Shown: piece by piece, positions 11,128 to 22,775 of the stretch
Position numbering within the stretch: the stretch's first letter is position 1
Layout: every line of letters begins with the position of its first letter
Origin: Glandiceps talaboti
Lineage: Eukaryota; Hemichordata; Enteropneusta; Spengelidae
NCBI RefSeq assembly: GCF_964340395.1
Contig: NC_135564.1
Span: 22,979,387-23,043,386, forward strand
Direction: 5' to 3'
Length of the DNA: 64,000 nucleotides
The notes under the pieces: generated by a model
Seen by the model: only the letters and a program-made list of their open reading frames with translations
Told to the model about the DNA's origin: nothing
The model's database searches: none
Translations under genes and position numbers: made by a program

Positions 11128-12955
11128 GTTACAACTTATGCACTATCACGATGTCACAACTCATGCACTATCACGATGTTACAACTCATGCACTATCACG
11201 ATGTTACAACTCCTGCACTATCACAATGTTACAACTCCTGCACTATCACGATGTCACAACTCATGCACTATCACAACGTTACAACTCCTGCACTATCACA
11301 ACGTTACAACTCCTGCACTATCACAATGTTACAACTCCTGCACTATCACGCTGTCACAACTCATGCACTATTACGATGTTACAACTCCTGCACTATCACA
11401 ATGTTACAACTCATGCACTATCACGATGTTACAACTCATGCACTATCACAATGTTACAACTCATGCACTATCACGATGTTACAACTCCTGCACTATCACA
11501 ACGTTACAACTCATGCACTATCACAATGTTACAACTCCTGCACTATCACAACGTTACAACTCATGCACTATCACGATGTTACAACTCCTGCACTATCACA
11601 ATGTTACAACTCATGCACTATCACGATGTTACAACTCCTGCACTATCACAACGTTACAACTCATGCACTATCACGATGTTACAACTCCTGCACTATCACA
11701 ACGTTACAACTCATGCACTATCACAACGTTACAACTCCTGCACTATCACAATGTTACAACTCATGCACTATCACAATGTTACAACTCATGCACTATCACA
11801 ATGTTACAACTCATGCACTATCACAACGTTACAACTCCTGCACTATCACAATGTTACAACTCATGCACTATCACAACGTTACAACTCCTGCACTATCACG
11901 CTGTCACAACTCATGCACTATTACGATGTTACAACTCCTGCACTATCACAATGTTACAACTCATGCACTATCACAATGTTACAACTCCTGCACTATCACG
12001 ATGTTACAACTCATGCACTATCACAATGTTACAACTCCTGCACTATCACGATGTTACAACTCCTGCACTATCACGATGTTACAACTCATGCACTATCACA
12101 ATGTTACAACTCATGCACTATCACAATGTTACAACTCCTGCACTATCACGCTGTCACAACTCATGCACTATTACGATGTTACAACTCCTGCACTATCACA
12201 ATGTTACAACTCCTGCACTATCACAATGTTACAACTCATGCACTATCACGATGTTACAACTCATGCACTATCACAATGTTACAACTCATGCACTATCACG
12301 ATGTTACAACTCCTGCACTATCACAACGTTACAACTCCTGCACTATCACAATGTTACAACTCATGCACTATCACGATGTTACAACTCCTGCACTATCACA
12401 ATGTTACAACTCCTGCACTATCACGATGTTACAACTCCTGCACTATCACGATGTTACAACTCCTGCACTATCACAATGTCACAACTCATGCACTATCACG
12501 ATGTTACAACTCCTGCACTATCACAATGTTACAACTCATGCACTATCACGATGTTACAACTCATGCACTATCACAATGTTACAACTCCTGCACTATCACG
12601 ATGTTACAACTCCTGCACTATCACAATGTTACAACTCCTGCACTATCACGATGTTACAACTCCTGCACTATCACGCTGTCACAACTCCTGCACTATCACG
12701 ATGTTACAACTCCTGCACTATCACAATGTTACAACTCATGCACTATCACGCTGTTACAACTCCTGCACTATCACGATGTTACAACACATGCACTATCACG
12801 ATGTTACAACTCCTGCACTATCACGATGTTACAACTCCTGCACTATCACAATGTTACAACTCATGCACTATCACGCTGTTACAACTCCTGCACTATCACG
12901 ATGTTACAACACATGCACTATCACGATGTTACAACTCATGCACTATCACGATGTT
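11128..12955. repeat. Minisatellite, 25-bp unit x 73
   Basis: The unit is TTACAACTCATGCACTATCA plus CGATG. CACTATCACG at 11141 and at 12941 are exactly 72 units apart. Variation is confined to a few sites (CATGC/CCTGC, GATG/AATG/AACG/GCTG, GTTA/GTCA). Since 25 is not divisible by three and the unit has no stop in any plus frame, all three frames stay open for about 600 codons; these are not genes. The right edge runs straight into an H1 core unit. Confidence 0.97.
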
Positions 12956-13742
12956 GCTATAAATGTGATCTTGTTGCTAGGCATATTTGCATACATTTCA
13001 TGAATCTGTATTAACTTGCCTGCCCTTCCCACATTTCATCTTTGCAATATAAACCATCATTAAGCTATTGCTATGGGCATGGTCTTGTTGCTAGGCATAT
13101 TTGCATACATGTTTTGAATCTGTATTCTCTTACCTACCCATCTCTGTTGATATCTTTATAATATGCACCATTTCACTGTTGATAAGGGCATGCTCATGGT
13201 TGCTAGGGCCAATTGTGTCAAAATCTTTTTTAACAATAACTGCAGAATAACACCTCCTACCCATCCCTTCCATATTCACTATGCAGTTTAATTAAAGATA
13301 TGTTTTTGACCAAATTCACATTTTCACACCTAATTTGCATATAATGGATGAGATCATTATATGCTTTATATTTCTTCATCTATACACCCCCATATGCATT
13401 CCCATTAAATTTCAGCCCAATCTGCTCCGTAGTTTTGGAATTAAAGATTTTTGACCAAAAAGACACATCTTAAGCCATAATTTGCATATTACTGATGGAA
13501 TCATCATGTCATGAACAAATCTTAATATACACATCCCTAAGAACGTCCCATCATATTTCAGACCAATCTGCCTGGTAGTTTTGAGTTTATATTTTTTTAA
13601 ACCAAAACTGACCTTTCGTTACCCAAACCACATACATACGATACAATCATTTTGCTTTGAACATTTCCAAATTAGACACCAAAAGTAATGTCCCTCCAAA
13701 TACCAAGGCAATCGGTCTGGCAGTTTTTGAGTTTAAGTCGTC

Positions 13743-13787
<45 letters not shown>

Positions 13788-13831
13788 ATGCCCACAGTAC
13801 TACTGAACTCTATCAATTCAGTTGTGCTAAG
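12956..13831 (+). mobile_element. H1 3' portion following the 25-bp minisatellite
   Basis: Starts mid-unit at TTGCTATAAATGTGATCTTG, continues through core units and the 3' module, then CA repeats 13745-13781, TGCCCACAGTACTACTGAAC and TTCAGTTGTGCTAAG. The minisatellite takes the place of the expected 5' part. Confidence 0.7.
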
Positions 13832-13965
13832 AACAAATTGACATGCATATGTCCTATATGATATGTCACCTTTATATCAGGTTTGAAAGAAATCAGATAT
13901 TGCATGTCTGGCAAATTATGTATTACGGACAAATGGACGGGCACACGCTAATAACACTGTGTGTC
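13832..13965 (+). mobile_element. H3 fragment
   Basis: Matches other H3 copies in ACATGCATATGTCC, ATCAGGTTTGAAAGAAATC, TGCATGTCTGGCAAATTATG and a terminal GGACAAATGGACGGGCACA. It ends about 30 bp beyond the donor of the FN3-2 exon. Confidence 0.45.
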
Positions 13966-13994
13966 TGTCTAAAAATGTTAAGTGTGAGGCTTAC

Positions 13995-14306
13995 TTGACA
14001 CATCAATATGATCAGATGTCTTCTTTGTGTTGTAGACTGAGGTTGGTCCTTCTCCTGCACTGGTAGAGGCAGACATTTTGATATTGTACATGGTATTAGG
14101 CTCCAAACCATATAAAATGTTCTCGTTGACATTCCCACTTACTTCTTTGACACTATCTTCAGCTGTGGGGTTATTTTTACTATTGTAATAAATTGTGTAT
14201 TTTGTGATCTCACCACGACGGCTTTTGAATGCCAAAGGTTCCCATGTAACTTTAATGCTGTTAGGGCTATCACTGGACAGCGTGAAGACTGGGGCATCAT
14301 CTGGTA
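13995..14306 (-). CDS. Exon: complete FN3-2
   Basis: The 312-bp exon is in phase 1 at both ends, with acceptor TTGTATCCTGCAG and donor GTAAGC. It encodes a full FN3 domain: VPDDAPVFTLSSDSPNSIKV, TWEPLAFKSRRGEITKYTI, ILYGLEPNTMYNIKMSAST and GEGPTSVYNTKKTSD. The tryptophan, the RRG turn and LEPNTMY are diagnostic. It ends in a short linker (HIDVS). The RRG(E/Q)-containing second FN3 is, from memory, characteristic of the protogenin/IGDCC group and of DCC/neogenin. Confidence 0.93.
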
Positions 14307-14649
14307 CTGCAGGATACAACAAATAAGATATTTTCAGACGTTGATTTAATATATATATACCAGTATATATTATTTGACACTGGTTTGCATTCTGTAATTT
14401 AAATGTAGTAATGTAATAAAGTGCATAAGAGCAAAGATTTATTCAATGGACCATCAAGAAGCAAAATCACTGTCATTTCAGTGCTGAATTACTGTTGTTT
14501 GTTGCTGTAGTGATGTAGTAAATATTGCCTATGCTAATGAAGTACACTGCATACGGTGAAATACGTTTCAAGATTTGATAAAAGAGATATCATTACACCT
14601 ACATGGGATGATCTGCGGTGATCTGTAACTAAACACATTTCAATCATTT
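14307..14649. other. Unassigned intron sequence
   Basis: About 340 bp of intron next to the FN3-2 acceptor; AT-rich, with a short TA run near 14350. No repeat family or exon recognised. Confidence 0.4.
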
Positions 14650-15898
14650 TACAGCCAAACAAGCGACCTATTGGTCAGAATAGCTCCTCTGGGTTTTATA
14701 TATATATATATATATTTTTTTTACCTTTTTTAAGCAAAGTTATATATTGGGGATTAAAAGTCTGTGTATGTGTGAGTGTCTGTCTGTGTTTCTGTATCAC
14801 CATTTTCTCAACAAGCTACCTATCGGTCAGAATAGTTCTGCTGGTTTTTTTGTTGTTTTTTTTGTTTTGGTAACATGTAGAAGTGGTTCTGTTGTTCAGC
14901 TCTTCACTATGCAGTTTTGTTTTAAGGCCCGGTTACACGATGCAACTCGACTAGCAATGCACCATGCAATTCGCCGCATGCGACGAATTGTATCGTGTAC
15001 TCGCCTCGTCGCAGGGTCTTGCGACGTCGCAAGGTGCGTCGCAAGGAAACCGACATGTCGGTTTCCTTGCGACGCGTCGCAAGTTGCTTCTCGAGTTGCT
15101 TCGTGAGTTGCACCGTGTAACCACTTCGTCGCGTCGCAAGTAATAACCTTTGACATATACACCTATGTGTCAAATGACGTTCAATGTTATGGCCGCCATG
15201 TTTTTAGTATAAATATTCTATTTCAGCAAGTATTTTTTATATTATTTCGATTTATCACCACGATTACCACTTATAAATAGTATACAATGTCTATGAATGC
15301 TTGATTTCCGCTGAATATCATTTTATTTCCAACTTGAATGCAAGTACCGACATCGGAAAGATCAACATCGCCCTAAAACAAACTTCGAATTGAATCGAGT
15401 TTTACTATATCTACGCATGTGCAACAGTTTAGCTCTTGCGACTCACCATGCAACTAGTTGCATCGTGTACGCGCTCCGTCGCAGTTGCAAGCCTCGTCGC
15501 ATGCGACGAATTGCTTCCTAAGTTGCATCGTGTAACTGGGCCTTTAGCGATGTCTTAAAGTGGTTAGTGGTTTCATATGATGACTCACTATGAAACACAT
15601 TTCACACAGAAAGCTATTTTTATGAAAATTACGCAAAATCTCAGGAAAATCATGACTGGGAAATGCACAAATATAGCAAAAAAAGGATGTCTGAGGTTGG
15701 CTATATATAATTCCAGTGTCTTACAGCTTTAACCCTGGAAAATGTTCATGAAGAATGAATTGAAATAGGGATCTAAAACAATTTTGAGGCAATTTTAATT
15801 TCAATTTCCTAACAAATTTTAACAAAACACAGTCCATAATTGTCAACAACATTCAACTTGTAGTAGACATAACACCGTCTAATATTTTAATTTAATCT
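14650..15898 (+). repeat. K repeat, two tandem starts, carrying a MITE
   Basis: The K start (AAGCGACCTATCGGTCAGAA TAGCTCCGCT type) occurs at about 14659 and again at about 14815. The usual K body continues as GACTCACTATGAAACACATT, TTCCAGTGTCTTACAGC, TTTGAGGCAATTT and ACATAACACCGTCTAATATT. A 619-bp MITE (14925-15543) interrupts it. The origin of K is unknown; no coding capacity. Confidence 0.7.
14925..15543. mobile_element. MITE, AGGCCC termini, TTA duplication (Harbinger-like)
   Basis: Termini AGGCCCGGTTACACGATGCA and, reverse complemented, AGGCCCAGTTACACGATGCA differ at one of 23 bp. It is flanked by TTA at 14922-14924 and 15544-15546. K copies near 34790 and 63650 show the unoccupied site GTTTTAGCGATG. 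A 3-bp TTA target and G-rich termini suit PIF/Harbinger. The interior is full of GTCGCAAG inverted motifs, including a perfect 40-bp palindrome at 15036-15075. Confidence 0.8.
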
Positions 15899-16125
15899 AG
15901 TCCTGTGTGCAGGCGGAGCACAACTTTCGTATGCAAGCAGGACTAAATTTAGTCGAGTGTCCTACTCATAACTAAATGTGACATGGCAAAATACATCGTG
16001 TAAATCGGAATTGTAGCCTAACCATAACTGAAAAGGTCTAGTCTGAAAAATGTTCACAAAGTCGAAGAGCGCTTGCCCCTTCCAATGGTACATCACACAG
16101 TCATGCGTCTAGCGAAGCTATCTAC

Positions 16126-16167
16126 CTGAATAACTATCACTCCCTTTTGAGCTGCTAGATTCATCAA
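16126..16167 (-). CDS. Candidate 42-bp microexon: serine-rich linker between FN3-1 and FN3-2
   Basis: On the minus strand GGTTTATTTCAG is followed by 42 bp and then GTAGATAG. The segment keeps phase 1 at both ends and is open. It would add VDESSSSKGSDSYS between TLQDG and the VPDDAPVF start of FN3-2. Because 42 is a multiple of three and the flanking codons are restored either way, it could be skipped or included without a frame change. DCC and neogenin are known to use small alternative exons between FN3 domains. It sits in 380 bp of non-repeat sequence between two K repeats. Chance AG-GT pairing cannot be excluded. Confidence 0.55.
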
Positions 16168-16282
16168 CTGAAATAAACCATTATTAGGTAGAAGATATAA
16201 AAAAATCATACTTTTTGACATTTGTTTTTGAAAATTCACAATGTGATTTTTAAAACAGCGAAATTACCTCATTTCATGAGTT

Positions 16283-16520
16283 TTTAACAACAAGCGACCT
16301 ATCGGTCAGAATAGCTCCGCTGTTCTTTTTACTTTTTATTTTGGTAGCGATGTAATAAAGTGGTTAGTGGTTTCATATGATGTCTCACTATAAAACACAT
16401 TTTACACAGAAAGTTGGTAAAATATTGTACTTTTATACCACAGTCACCATTAAAAAAAAAAAATTACTGTTATGAAAATTACACAAAATCTCAGAAAAAT
16501 AATGACTGGGAAATGCGCGT

Positions 16521-16605
<85 letters not shown>

Positions 16606-16832
16606 CACGCACACACAGGGTTTTTGAGGTTGGCTATAAATAATTCCAGTGTCTTACAGCTTTAACCCTGGAAAATTTTAATGATGAATGAAATAAACTA
16701 GGGATCTAAAATAATTTTGAGGCAATTTGAATTTCAATTTTCTAACAAATTTACCAAAAACACTGTCCATAATTGTCAACAACATTCAACTTGTAGTAGA
16801 CATAACACCGTCTAATATTTTAATTTAACAGT
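16283..16832 (+). repeat. K repeat copy with CA expansion
   Basis: Starts ACAAGCGACCTATCGGTCAG and ends ACACCGTCTAATATTTTAAT. Where other copies have GCACACAAGAAAAAG, this one has a CA/CG-CA tract at 16510-16617 (about 50 dinucleotides), so the microsatellite grew from a short seed inside K. Confidence 0.8.
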
Positions 16833-16884
16833 CTATGGACCTCCTTGCAGGTACAATCAGTTTAGTGGATTTGACTTTAAGTTG

Positions 16885-16967
<83 letters not shown>

Positions 16968-17014
16968 CGGGCGATCCCTCTATAGTACTACTGAACCTCA
17001 GTTCAGTTGTGCTA
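16833..17014 (+). mobile_element. H1 tail fragment
   Basis: TTTGACTTTAAGTTGTTTAC, CA repeats 16889-16965, GCCGGGCGATCCCTCTATAG, TACTACTGAACCTCAG and TTCAGTTGTGCTA. Only the last part of H1 is present, immediately after a K copy. Confidence 0.75.
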
Positions 17015-17439
17015 ATAAAACTACACAAACATTTATTCACGGTTAGTTTATTACATTTTTTTCATCATTCCGTTGTATTTAAACCTTCAAGTTGTACTTG
17101 ACATTTTGCAATATTTATAATTCTCAACAAATAACCTCAACATGCCTTACCTCGCTCGTACTCAAAGCAGTCCCGGTATGATCACTGACATGACCAGAGA
17201 GAACCTTTTTGGATTTACTTGTAAAATGGGGAAAGATACGCAAAACATAATGCAAAGTCAAATTAAAGTTGTAATTATTTTTACTTGCCAAATATTTGCA
17301 TTTCGGAAATGGCAAGACATGTTGTGTTCGGACAGACGGAACCCATTCCATACTAAAAATATGGGTGTACGCACTTGAATGGAGGAGTCACTACGTTTTA
17401 TACCTATAAGGTTATGATGCATATTGTGAAAATTTAACA
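17015..17439. other. Unassigned intron sequence
   Basis: About 425 bp between an H1 tail and an H3 copy. No repeat family or exon recognised. Confidence 0.4.
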
Positions 17440-17803
17440 ACAAATATGGCCGCCATTCAGGCATGTTTGATTTGGTTGTTTGACATGCATATGTCTCATA
17501 TAGTATGTTAAGTTTATGCCAGGTTTGGTTGAAATCAGTTGGTGCATGCCAAAGATATGAGGGTAAACACACAAACTTGAAATATGGCCACCATTCGCCC
17601 ATATTTGATTCGGTCATAAAACAAAGCGACATGAATATGTCTCACATAGTATGCTACCTTTATGCCACATTTGGTTAAAATCAGTTGGTGCATGCCAGAG
17701 ATATGAGGGTGAATGCAGGCACAAATGGACGGACACATGCATGCATGGACAGAACCCAATGTGTAAGTCTCCTCCAAACAGTGCCCATTTGGGGACTAAT
17801 AAA
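17440..17803 (+). mobile_element. H3 copy
   Basis: Two core units about 190 bp apart share ATATGTCTCA(C/T)ATAGTATG, TTATGCCA and AAATCAGTTGGTGCATGCCA. The tail is GGACGGACACATGCATGCAT, GAACCCAATGTGTAAGTCTC and GGGGACTAATAAA. AGTCTCC and GGGGACT can pair. The plan matches H2. It ends 18 bp from the donor of exon 17822-17980. Confidence 0.55.
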
Positions 17804-17821
17804 ATCTACTTATTTACTCAC

Positions 17822-17980
17822 CATCTTGGAGTGTTTTCACATAGATGAATTTGGAGTCGTCACTAGGTGAAATTCGGATATAGGCAGTGACATAAATTGA
17901 ATAATTTGTATTTGGCAACAAGTCATCAATAGTATATTCTGTAATGTCCTTTGCAACAGCAGCCTGTAATGCCCGCCCAC
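17822..17980 (-). CDS. Exon: second half of FN3-1
   Basis: The 159-bp exon is in phase 1 at both ends, with acceptor GTCACTAATAG and donor GTGAGT. It encodes GGRALQAAVAKDITEYTI, then DDLLPNTNYSIYVTAY, the LxPxTxY-x-VxAY signature that ends an FN3 domain, and finishes in KFIYVKTLQDG. Joined to exon 22252-22401 it makes one full FN3 of about 103 residues. An intron inside this FN3 while FN3-2 is uninterrupted fits the patchwork intron pattern of DCC-type genes. Confidence 0.9.
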
Positions 17981-18139
17981 CTATTAGTGACAAACAAATA
18001 TGAACATATAAAGTTACCCATTAACATACATTCAAAAGTTACCGACAGTATATAGGAGATCAATACCTGGAATTTCCATACCTACTAGCAAAAATCTTTA
18101 ATATCAAGTGTTTTGTGGTACATCTCACTAATTAAAAAT

Positions 18140-18233
18140 AGCCCCTTGTAGCACAACTGTGTAGATTTTAAAATGTTCACCCACATGGTGATCTATGCAA
18201 GGTATAGGTGTTCATTTGCTGAATGATTATCCA
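18140..18233 (+). mobile_element. H1 5' end
   Basis: CTTGTAGCACAACTGTGTAG, TTCACCCACATGGTGAT and GGTATAGGTGTTCATTTGCT with GAATGATTATCC match the H1 5' leader seen at 25670-25780. Instead of core units, the 42-bp minisatellite follows at once. Confidence 0.65.
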
Positions 18234-21200
18234 CAGTACAATTATAGATATATTTAATATCTGTAGTGGTTATAGAGTGCAATTTATAGATATATGTAAT
18301 ATGTGTAGTGATTATAGAGTGCAATTTATAGATATATGTAATATATGTAGTGGTTATAGAGTACAATTTATAGATATATGTAATATGTGTAGTGGTTATA
18401 GAGTGCAATTTATAGATATATGTAATATCTGTAGTGGTTATAGAGTGCAATTTATAGATATATGTAATATGTATAGTGGTTATAGAGTGCAATTTATAGA
18501 TATATGTAATATCTGTAGTGGTTATAGAGTGCAATTTATAGATATATGTAATATATGTAGTGGTTACACTGTACAATTTATAGATATATGTAATATCTGT
18601 AGTGGTTATAGAGTACAATTGATAGATATATGTAATATGTGTAGTGGTTATAGAGTGCAATTTATAGATATATTCAATATCTGTAATGGTTATAGAGTAC
18701 AATTTATAGATATATGTAATATCTGTAGTGGTTATAGAGTACAATTTATAGATATATGTAATATCTGTAGTGGTTATAGAGTACAATTTATAGATATATG
18801 TAATATCTGTAGTGGTTATAGAGTACAATTTATAGATACATGTAATAACTGTAGTGGTTATAGAGTACAATTTATAGATATATGTAATATATGTAGTGGT
18901 TATAGAGTTCAATTTATAGATATATGTAATATCTGTAGTGGTTATAGAGTACAATTTATAGATATATGTAATATCTGTAGTGGTTATAGAGTACAATTTA
19001 TAGATATATGTAATATCTGTAGTGGTTATAGAATACAATTTATAGATATATGTAATATATGTAGTGGTTATAGAGTACAATTTATAGATATATGTAATAT
19101 CTGTAGTGGTTATAGAGTACAATTTATAGATATATGTAATATCTGTAGTGGTTATACAGTACAATTTATAGATATATGTAATATTTGTAGTGGTTATAGA
19201 GTACAATTTATAGATATATGTAATATCTGTAGTGGTCATACAATACAATTTATAGATATATGTAATATCTGTAGTGGTTATAGAGTACAATTTATAGATA
19301 TATGTAATATCTGTAGTGGTTATAGAGTACAATTTATAGATACATGTAATAACTGTAGTGGTTATAGAGTACAATTTATAGATATATGTAATATATGTAG
19401 TGGTTATAGAGTTCAATTTATAGATATATGTAATATCTGTAGTGGTTATAGAGTACAATTTATAGATATATGTAATATCTGTAGTGGTTGAGTACAATTT
19501 ATAGATATATGTAATATCTGTAGTGGTTATAGAATACAATTTATAGATATATGTAATATATGTAGTGGTTATAGAGTACAATTTATAGATATATGTGATA
19601 TCTGTAGTGGTTATAGAGTACAATTTATAGATATATGTAATATCTGTAGTGGTTATACAGTACAATTTATAGATATATGTAATATTTGTAGTGGTTATAG
19701 AGTACAATTTATAGATATATGTAATATATGTAGTGGTTATAAGGTACAATTTATAGATATATGTAATATTTGTAGTGGTTATAGAGTACATTTATAGATA
19801 TATGTAATATATGTAGTGGTTACACTGTACAATTTATAGATATATGTAATATCTGTAGTGGTTATAGAGTACAATTTATAGATATATGTAATATGTGTAG
19901 TGGTTATAGAGTGCAATTTATAGATATATTCAATATCTGTAATGGTTATAGAGTACAATTTATAGATATATGTAATATCTGTAGTGGTCATACAATACAA
20001 TTTATAGATATATGTAATATCTGTAGTGGTTATAGAGTGCAATTTATAGATATATTCAATATCTGTAATGGTTATAGAGTACAATTTATAGATATATGTA
20101 ATATCTGTAGTGGTCATACAATACAATTTATAGATATATGTAATATCTGTAGTGGTTATAGAGTACAATTTATAGATATATGTAATATCTGTAGTGGTTA
20201 TAGAGTACAATTTATAGATACATGTAATAACTGTAGTGGTTATAGAGTACAATTTATAGATATATGTAATATATGTAGTGGTTATAGAGTTCAATTTATA
20301 GATATATGTAATATCTGTAGTGGTTATAGAGTACAATTTATAGATATATGTAATATCTGTAGTGGTTATAGAGTACAATTTATAGATATATGTAATATCT
20401 GTAGTGGTTATAGAATACAATTTATAGATATATGTAATATATGTAGTGGTTATAGAGTACAATTTATAGATATATGTAATATCTGTAGTGGTTATAGAGT
20501 ACAATTTATAGATATATGTAATATCTGTAGTGGTTATACAGTACAATTTATAGATATATGTAATATCTGTAGTGGTTATAGAGTACAATTTATAGATATA
20601 TGTAATATCTGTAGTGGTCATACAATACAATTTATAGATATATGTAATATCTGTAGTGGTTATAGAGTACAATTTATAGATATATGTAATATCTGTAGTG
20701 GTTATAGAGTACAATTTATAGATACATGTAATAACTGTAGTGGTTATAGAGTACAATTTATAGATATATGTAATATATGTAGTGGTTATAGAGTTCAATT
20801 TATAGATATATGTAATATCTGTAGTGGTTATAGAGTACAATTTATAGATATATGTAATATCTGTAGTGGTTATAGAGTACAATTTATAGATATATGTAAT
20901 ATCTGTAGTGGTTATAGAGTACAATTTATAGATATATGTAATATATGTAGTGGTTATAGAGTACAATTTATAGATATATGTAATATATGTAGTGGTTATA
21001 GAGTACAATTTATAGATATATGTAATATGTGTAGTGGTTATAGAGTACAATTTATAGATATATGTAATATATGTAGTGGTTACAAGGTACAATTTATAGA
21101 TATATGTAATATCTGTAGTGGTTACACTGTACAATTTATAGATATATGTAATATCTGTAATGGTTATAGAGTACAATTTATAGATATATGTAATATATGT

Positions 21201-22216
21201 AGTGGTTATAGAGTACAATTTATAGATATATGTAATATATGTAGTGGTTACAAGGTACAATTTATAGATATATGTAATATCTGTAGTGGTTATAGAGTGC
21301 AATTTATAGATACATGTAATATATGTAGTGGTTATAGAGTACAATTTATAGATATATGTAATATATGTAGTGGTTACAAGGTACAATTTATAGATATATG
21401 TAATATCTGTAGTGGTTATAGAGTACAATTTATAGATATATGTAATATATGTAGTGGTTATAGAGTTCAATTTATAGATATATGTAATATCTGTAGTGGT
21501 TATAGAGTGCAATTTATAGATACATGTAATATATGTAGTGGTTATAGAGTACAATTTATAGATATATGTAATATATGTAGTGGTTACAAGGTACAATTTA
21601 TAGATATATGTAATATCTGTAGTGGTTATAGAGTACAATTTATAGATATATGTAATATCTGTAGTGGTTATAGAGTACAATTTATAGATATATGTAATAT
21701 CTGTAGTGGTTATAGAGTACAATTTATAGATATATGTAATATATGTAGTGGTTATAGAGTACAATTTATAGATATATGTAATATGTGTAGTGATTACAAG
21801 GTACAATTTATAGATATATGTAATATATGTAGTGGTTATAGAGTACAATTTATAGATATATGTAATATATGTAGTGGTTACAAGGTACAATTTATAGATA
21901 TATGTAATATCTGTAGTGGTTATAGAGTACAATTTATAGATATATGTAATATATGTAGTGGTTACAAGGTACAATTTATAGATATATGTAATATATGTAG
22001 TGGTTAGAGAGTACAATTTATAGATATATGTAATATCTGTAGTGGTTATAGAGTACAATTTATAGATATATGTAATATCTGTAGTGGTCATACAATACAA
22101 TTTATAGATATATGTAATATATGTAGTGGTTATAGAATACAATTTATAGATATATGTAATATCTGTAGTGGTTATAGAGTACAATTTATAGATATATGTA
22201 ATATCTGTAGTGGTTA
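18234..22216. repeat. Minisatellite, 42-bp unit x about 95
   Basis: The unit is GTACAATTTATAGATATATG plus TAATATCTGTAGTGGTTATAGA. Forty-two bp equals 14 codons, so both strands carry long open frames that only reflect the repeat; small deletions near 19487 and 19787 and stop variants break them. A rare variant (TACATGTAATAACTG) recurs at 18841, 19345, 20223 and 20727, giving two 504-bp (12-unit) spacings. The array fills about 93 percent of the 4271-bp intron between the two FN3-1 exons. Confidence 0.97.
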
Positions 22217-22251
22217 GAGAGCACAAATTGGAGAAGTATTAAGTAGCTTAC

Positions 22252-22401
22252 CTATCATGGGCTCATATTGAACAGTATATGCTATGATCGGTAAATCTTT
22301 CGGGTCAGCTGTTGATGAAGCATTCCATGACACAAATATTTCTGTACTACTTAGTGGAAATCCCTTCAGGTTCTGAGGTGGACTGGGACCTTTCCCCTTA
22401 A
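22252..22401 (-). CDS. Exon: first half of FN3-1
   Basis: The 150-bp exon is in phase 1 at both ends, with acceptor TATTTTACAG and donor GTAAGC. It encodes VKGKGPSPPQNLKGFPLSST, EIFVSWNASS and PIIAYTVQYEPMIG. These carry the PxNL opening, core tryptophan and tyrosine pair of an FN3 domain. NAS is a possible glycosylation site. FN3-1 is completed by exon 17822-17980. The 42-bp minisatellite stops about 35 bp past the donor, so the intron contains almost nothing else. Confidence 0.9.
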
Positions 22402-22460
22402 CTGTAAAATAAGTAACATAAACAATTACAAACATTTGAATTTAGCGAAAAGTAAAGGAA

Positions 22461-22503
<43 letters not shown>

Positions 22504-22689
22504 CTGCCACTTTGCCCTTATGATATTATTATTATTATTTTTGATTTGATCAAACAAATGAGGACGGACATACAGTGAGGCAGACAGATGGAAGCAGATA
22601 GGCAGACACAAGCAAAGACAGACTGACAGACATAGTGTCAGACAGGTAGGTGTTGACTAACGTTCTATAAAATTATTATCACTGATTGA
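22402..22689. repeat. Intron with CA tract and GACA/GGCA-rich sequence
   Basis: CA repeats at 22461-22502, an ATT run, then GACAGACA-like degenerate repeats to about 22640. Probably a decayed microsatellite-bearing tail; no hairpin found. Confidence 0.6.
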
Positions 22690-22775
22690 TTAAAGGTGAT
22701 TCAAAATACTCACATTCCAATATTGCTATTTTGCTAGATGACATGTTCATGAAAGGTATATATCAAACACCTTAA

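Noticed and set aside
11123-13014. Three overlapping plus-strand reading frames above 600 codons
   Set aside because: They are the three frames of a 25-bp minisatellite without stops; the repeating 25-residue peptide in each frame follows from the unit length. No start context or splice evidence.
11128-22216. CRISPR-like direct repeats
   Set aside because: Units are contiguous without unique spacers, in an animal genome with introns.
18193-22226. Long reading frames on both strands (422 to 815 codons) with a 14-residue repeat
   Set aside because: A 42-bp unit is 14 codons, so openness is automatic. The region lies between two halves of an FN3 domain and is intronic.
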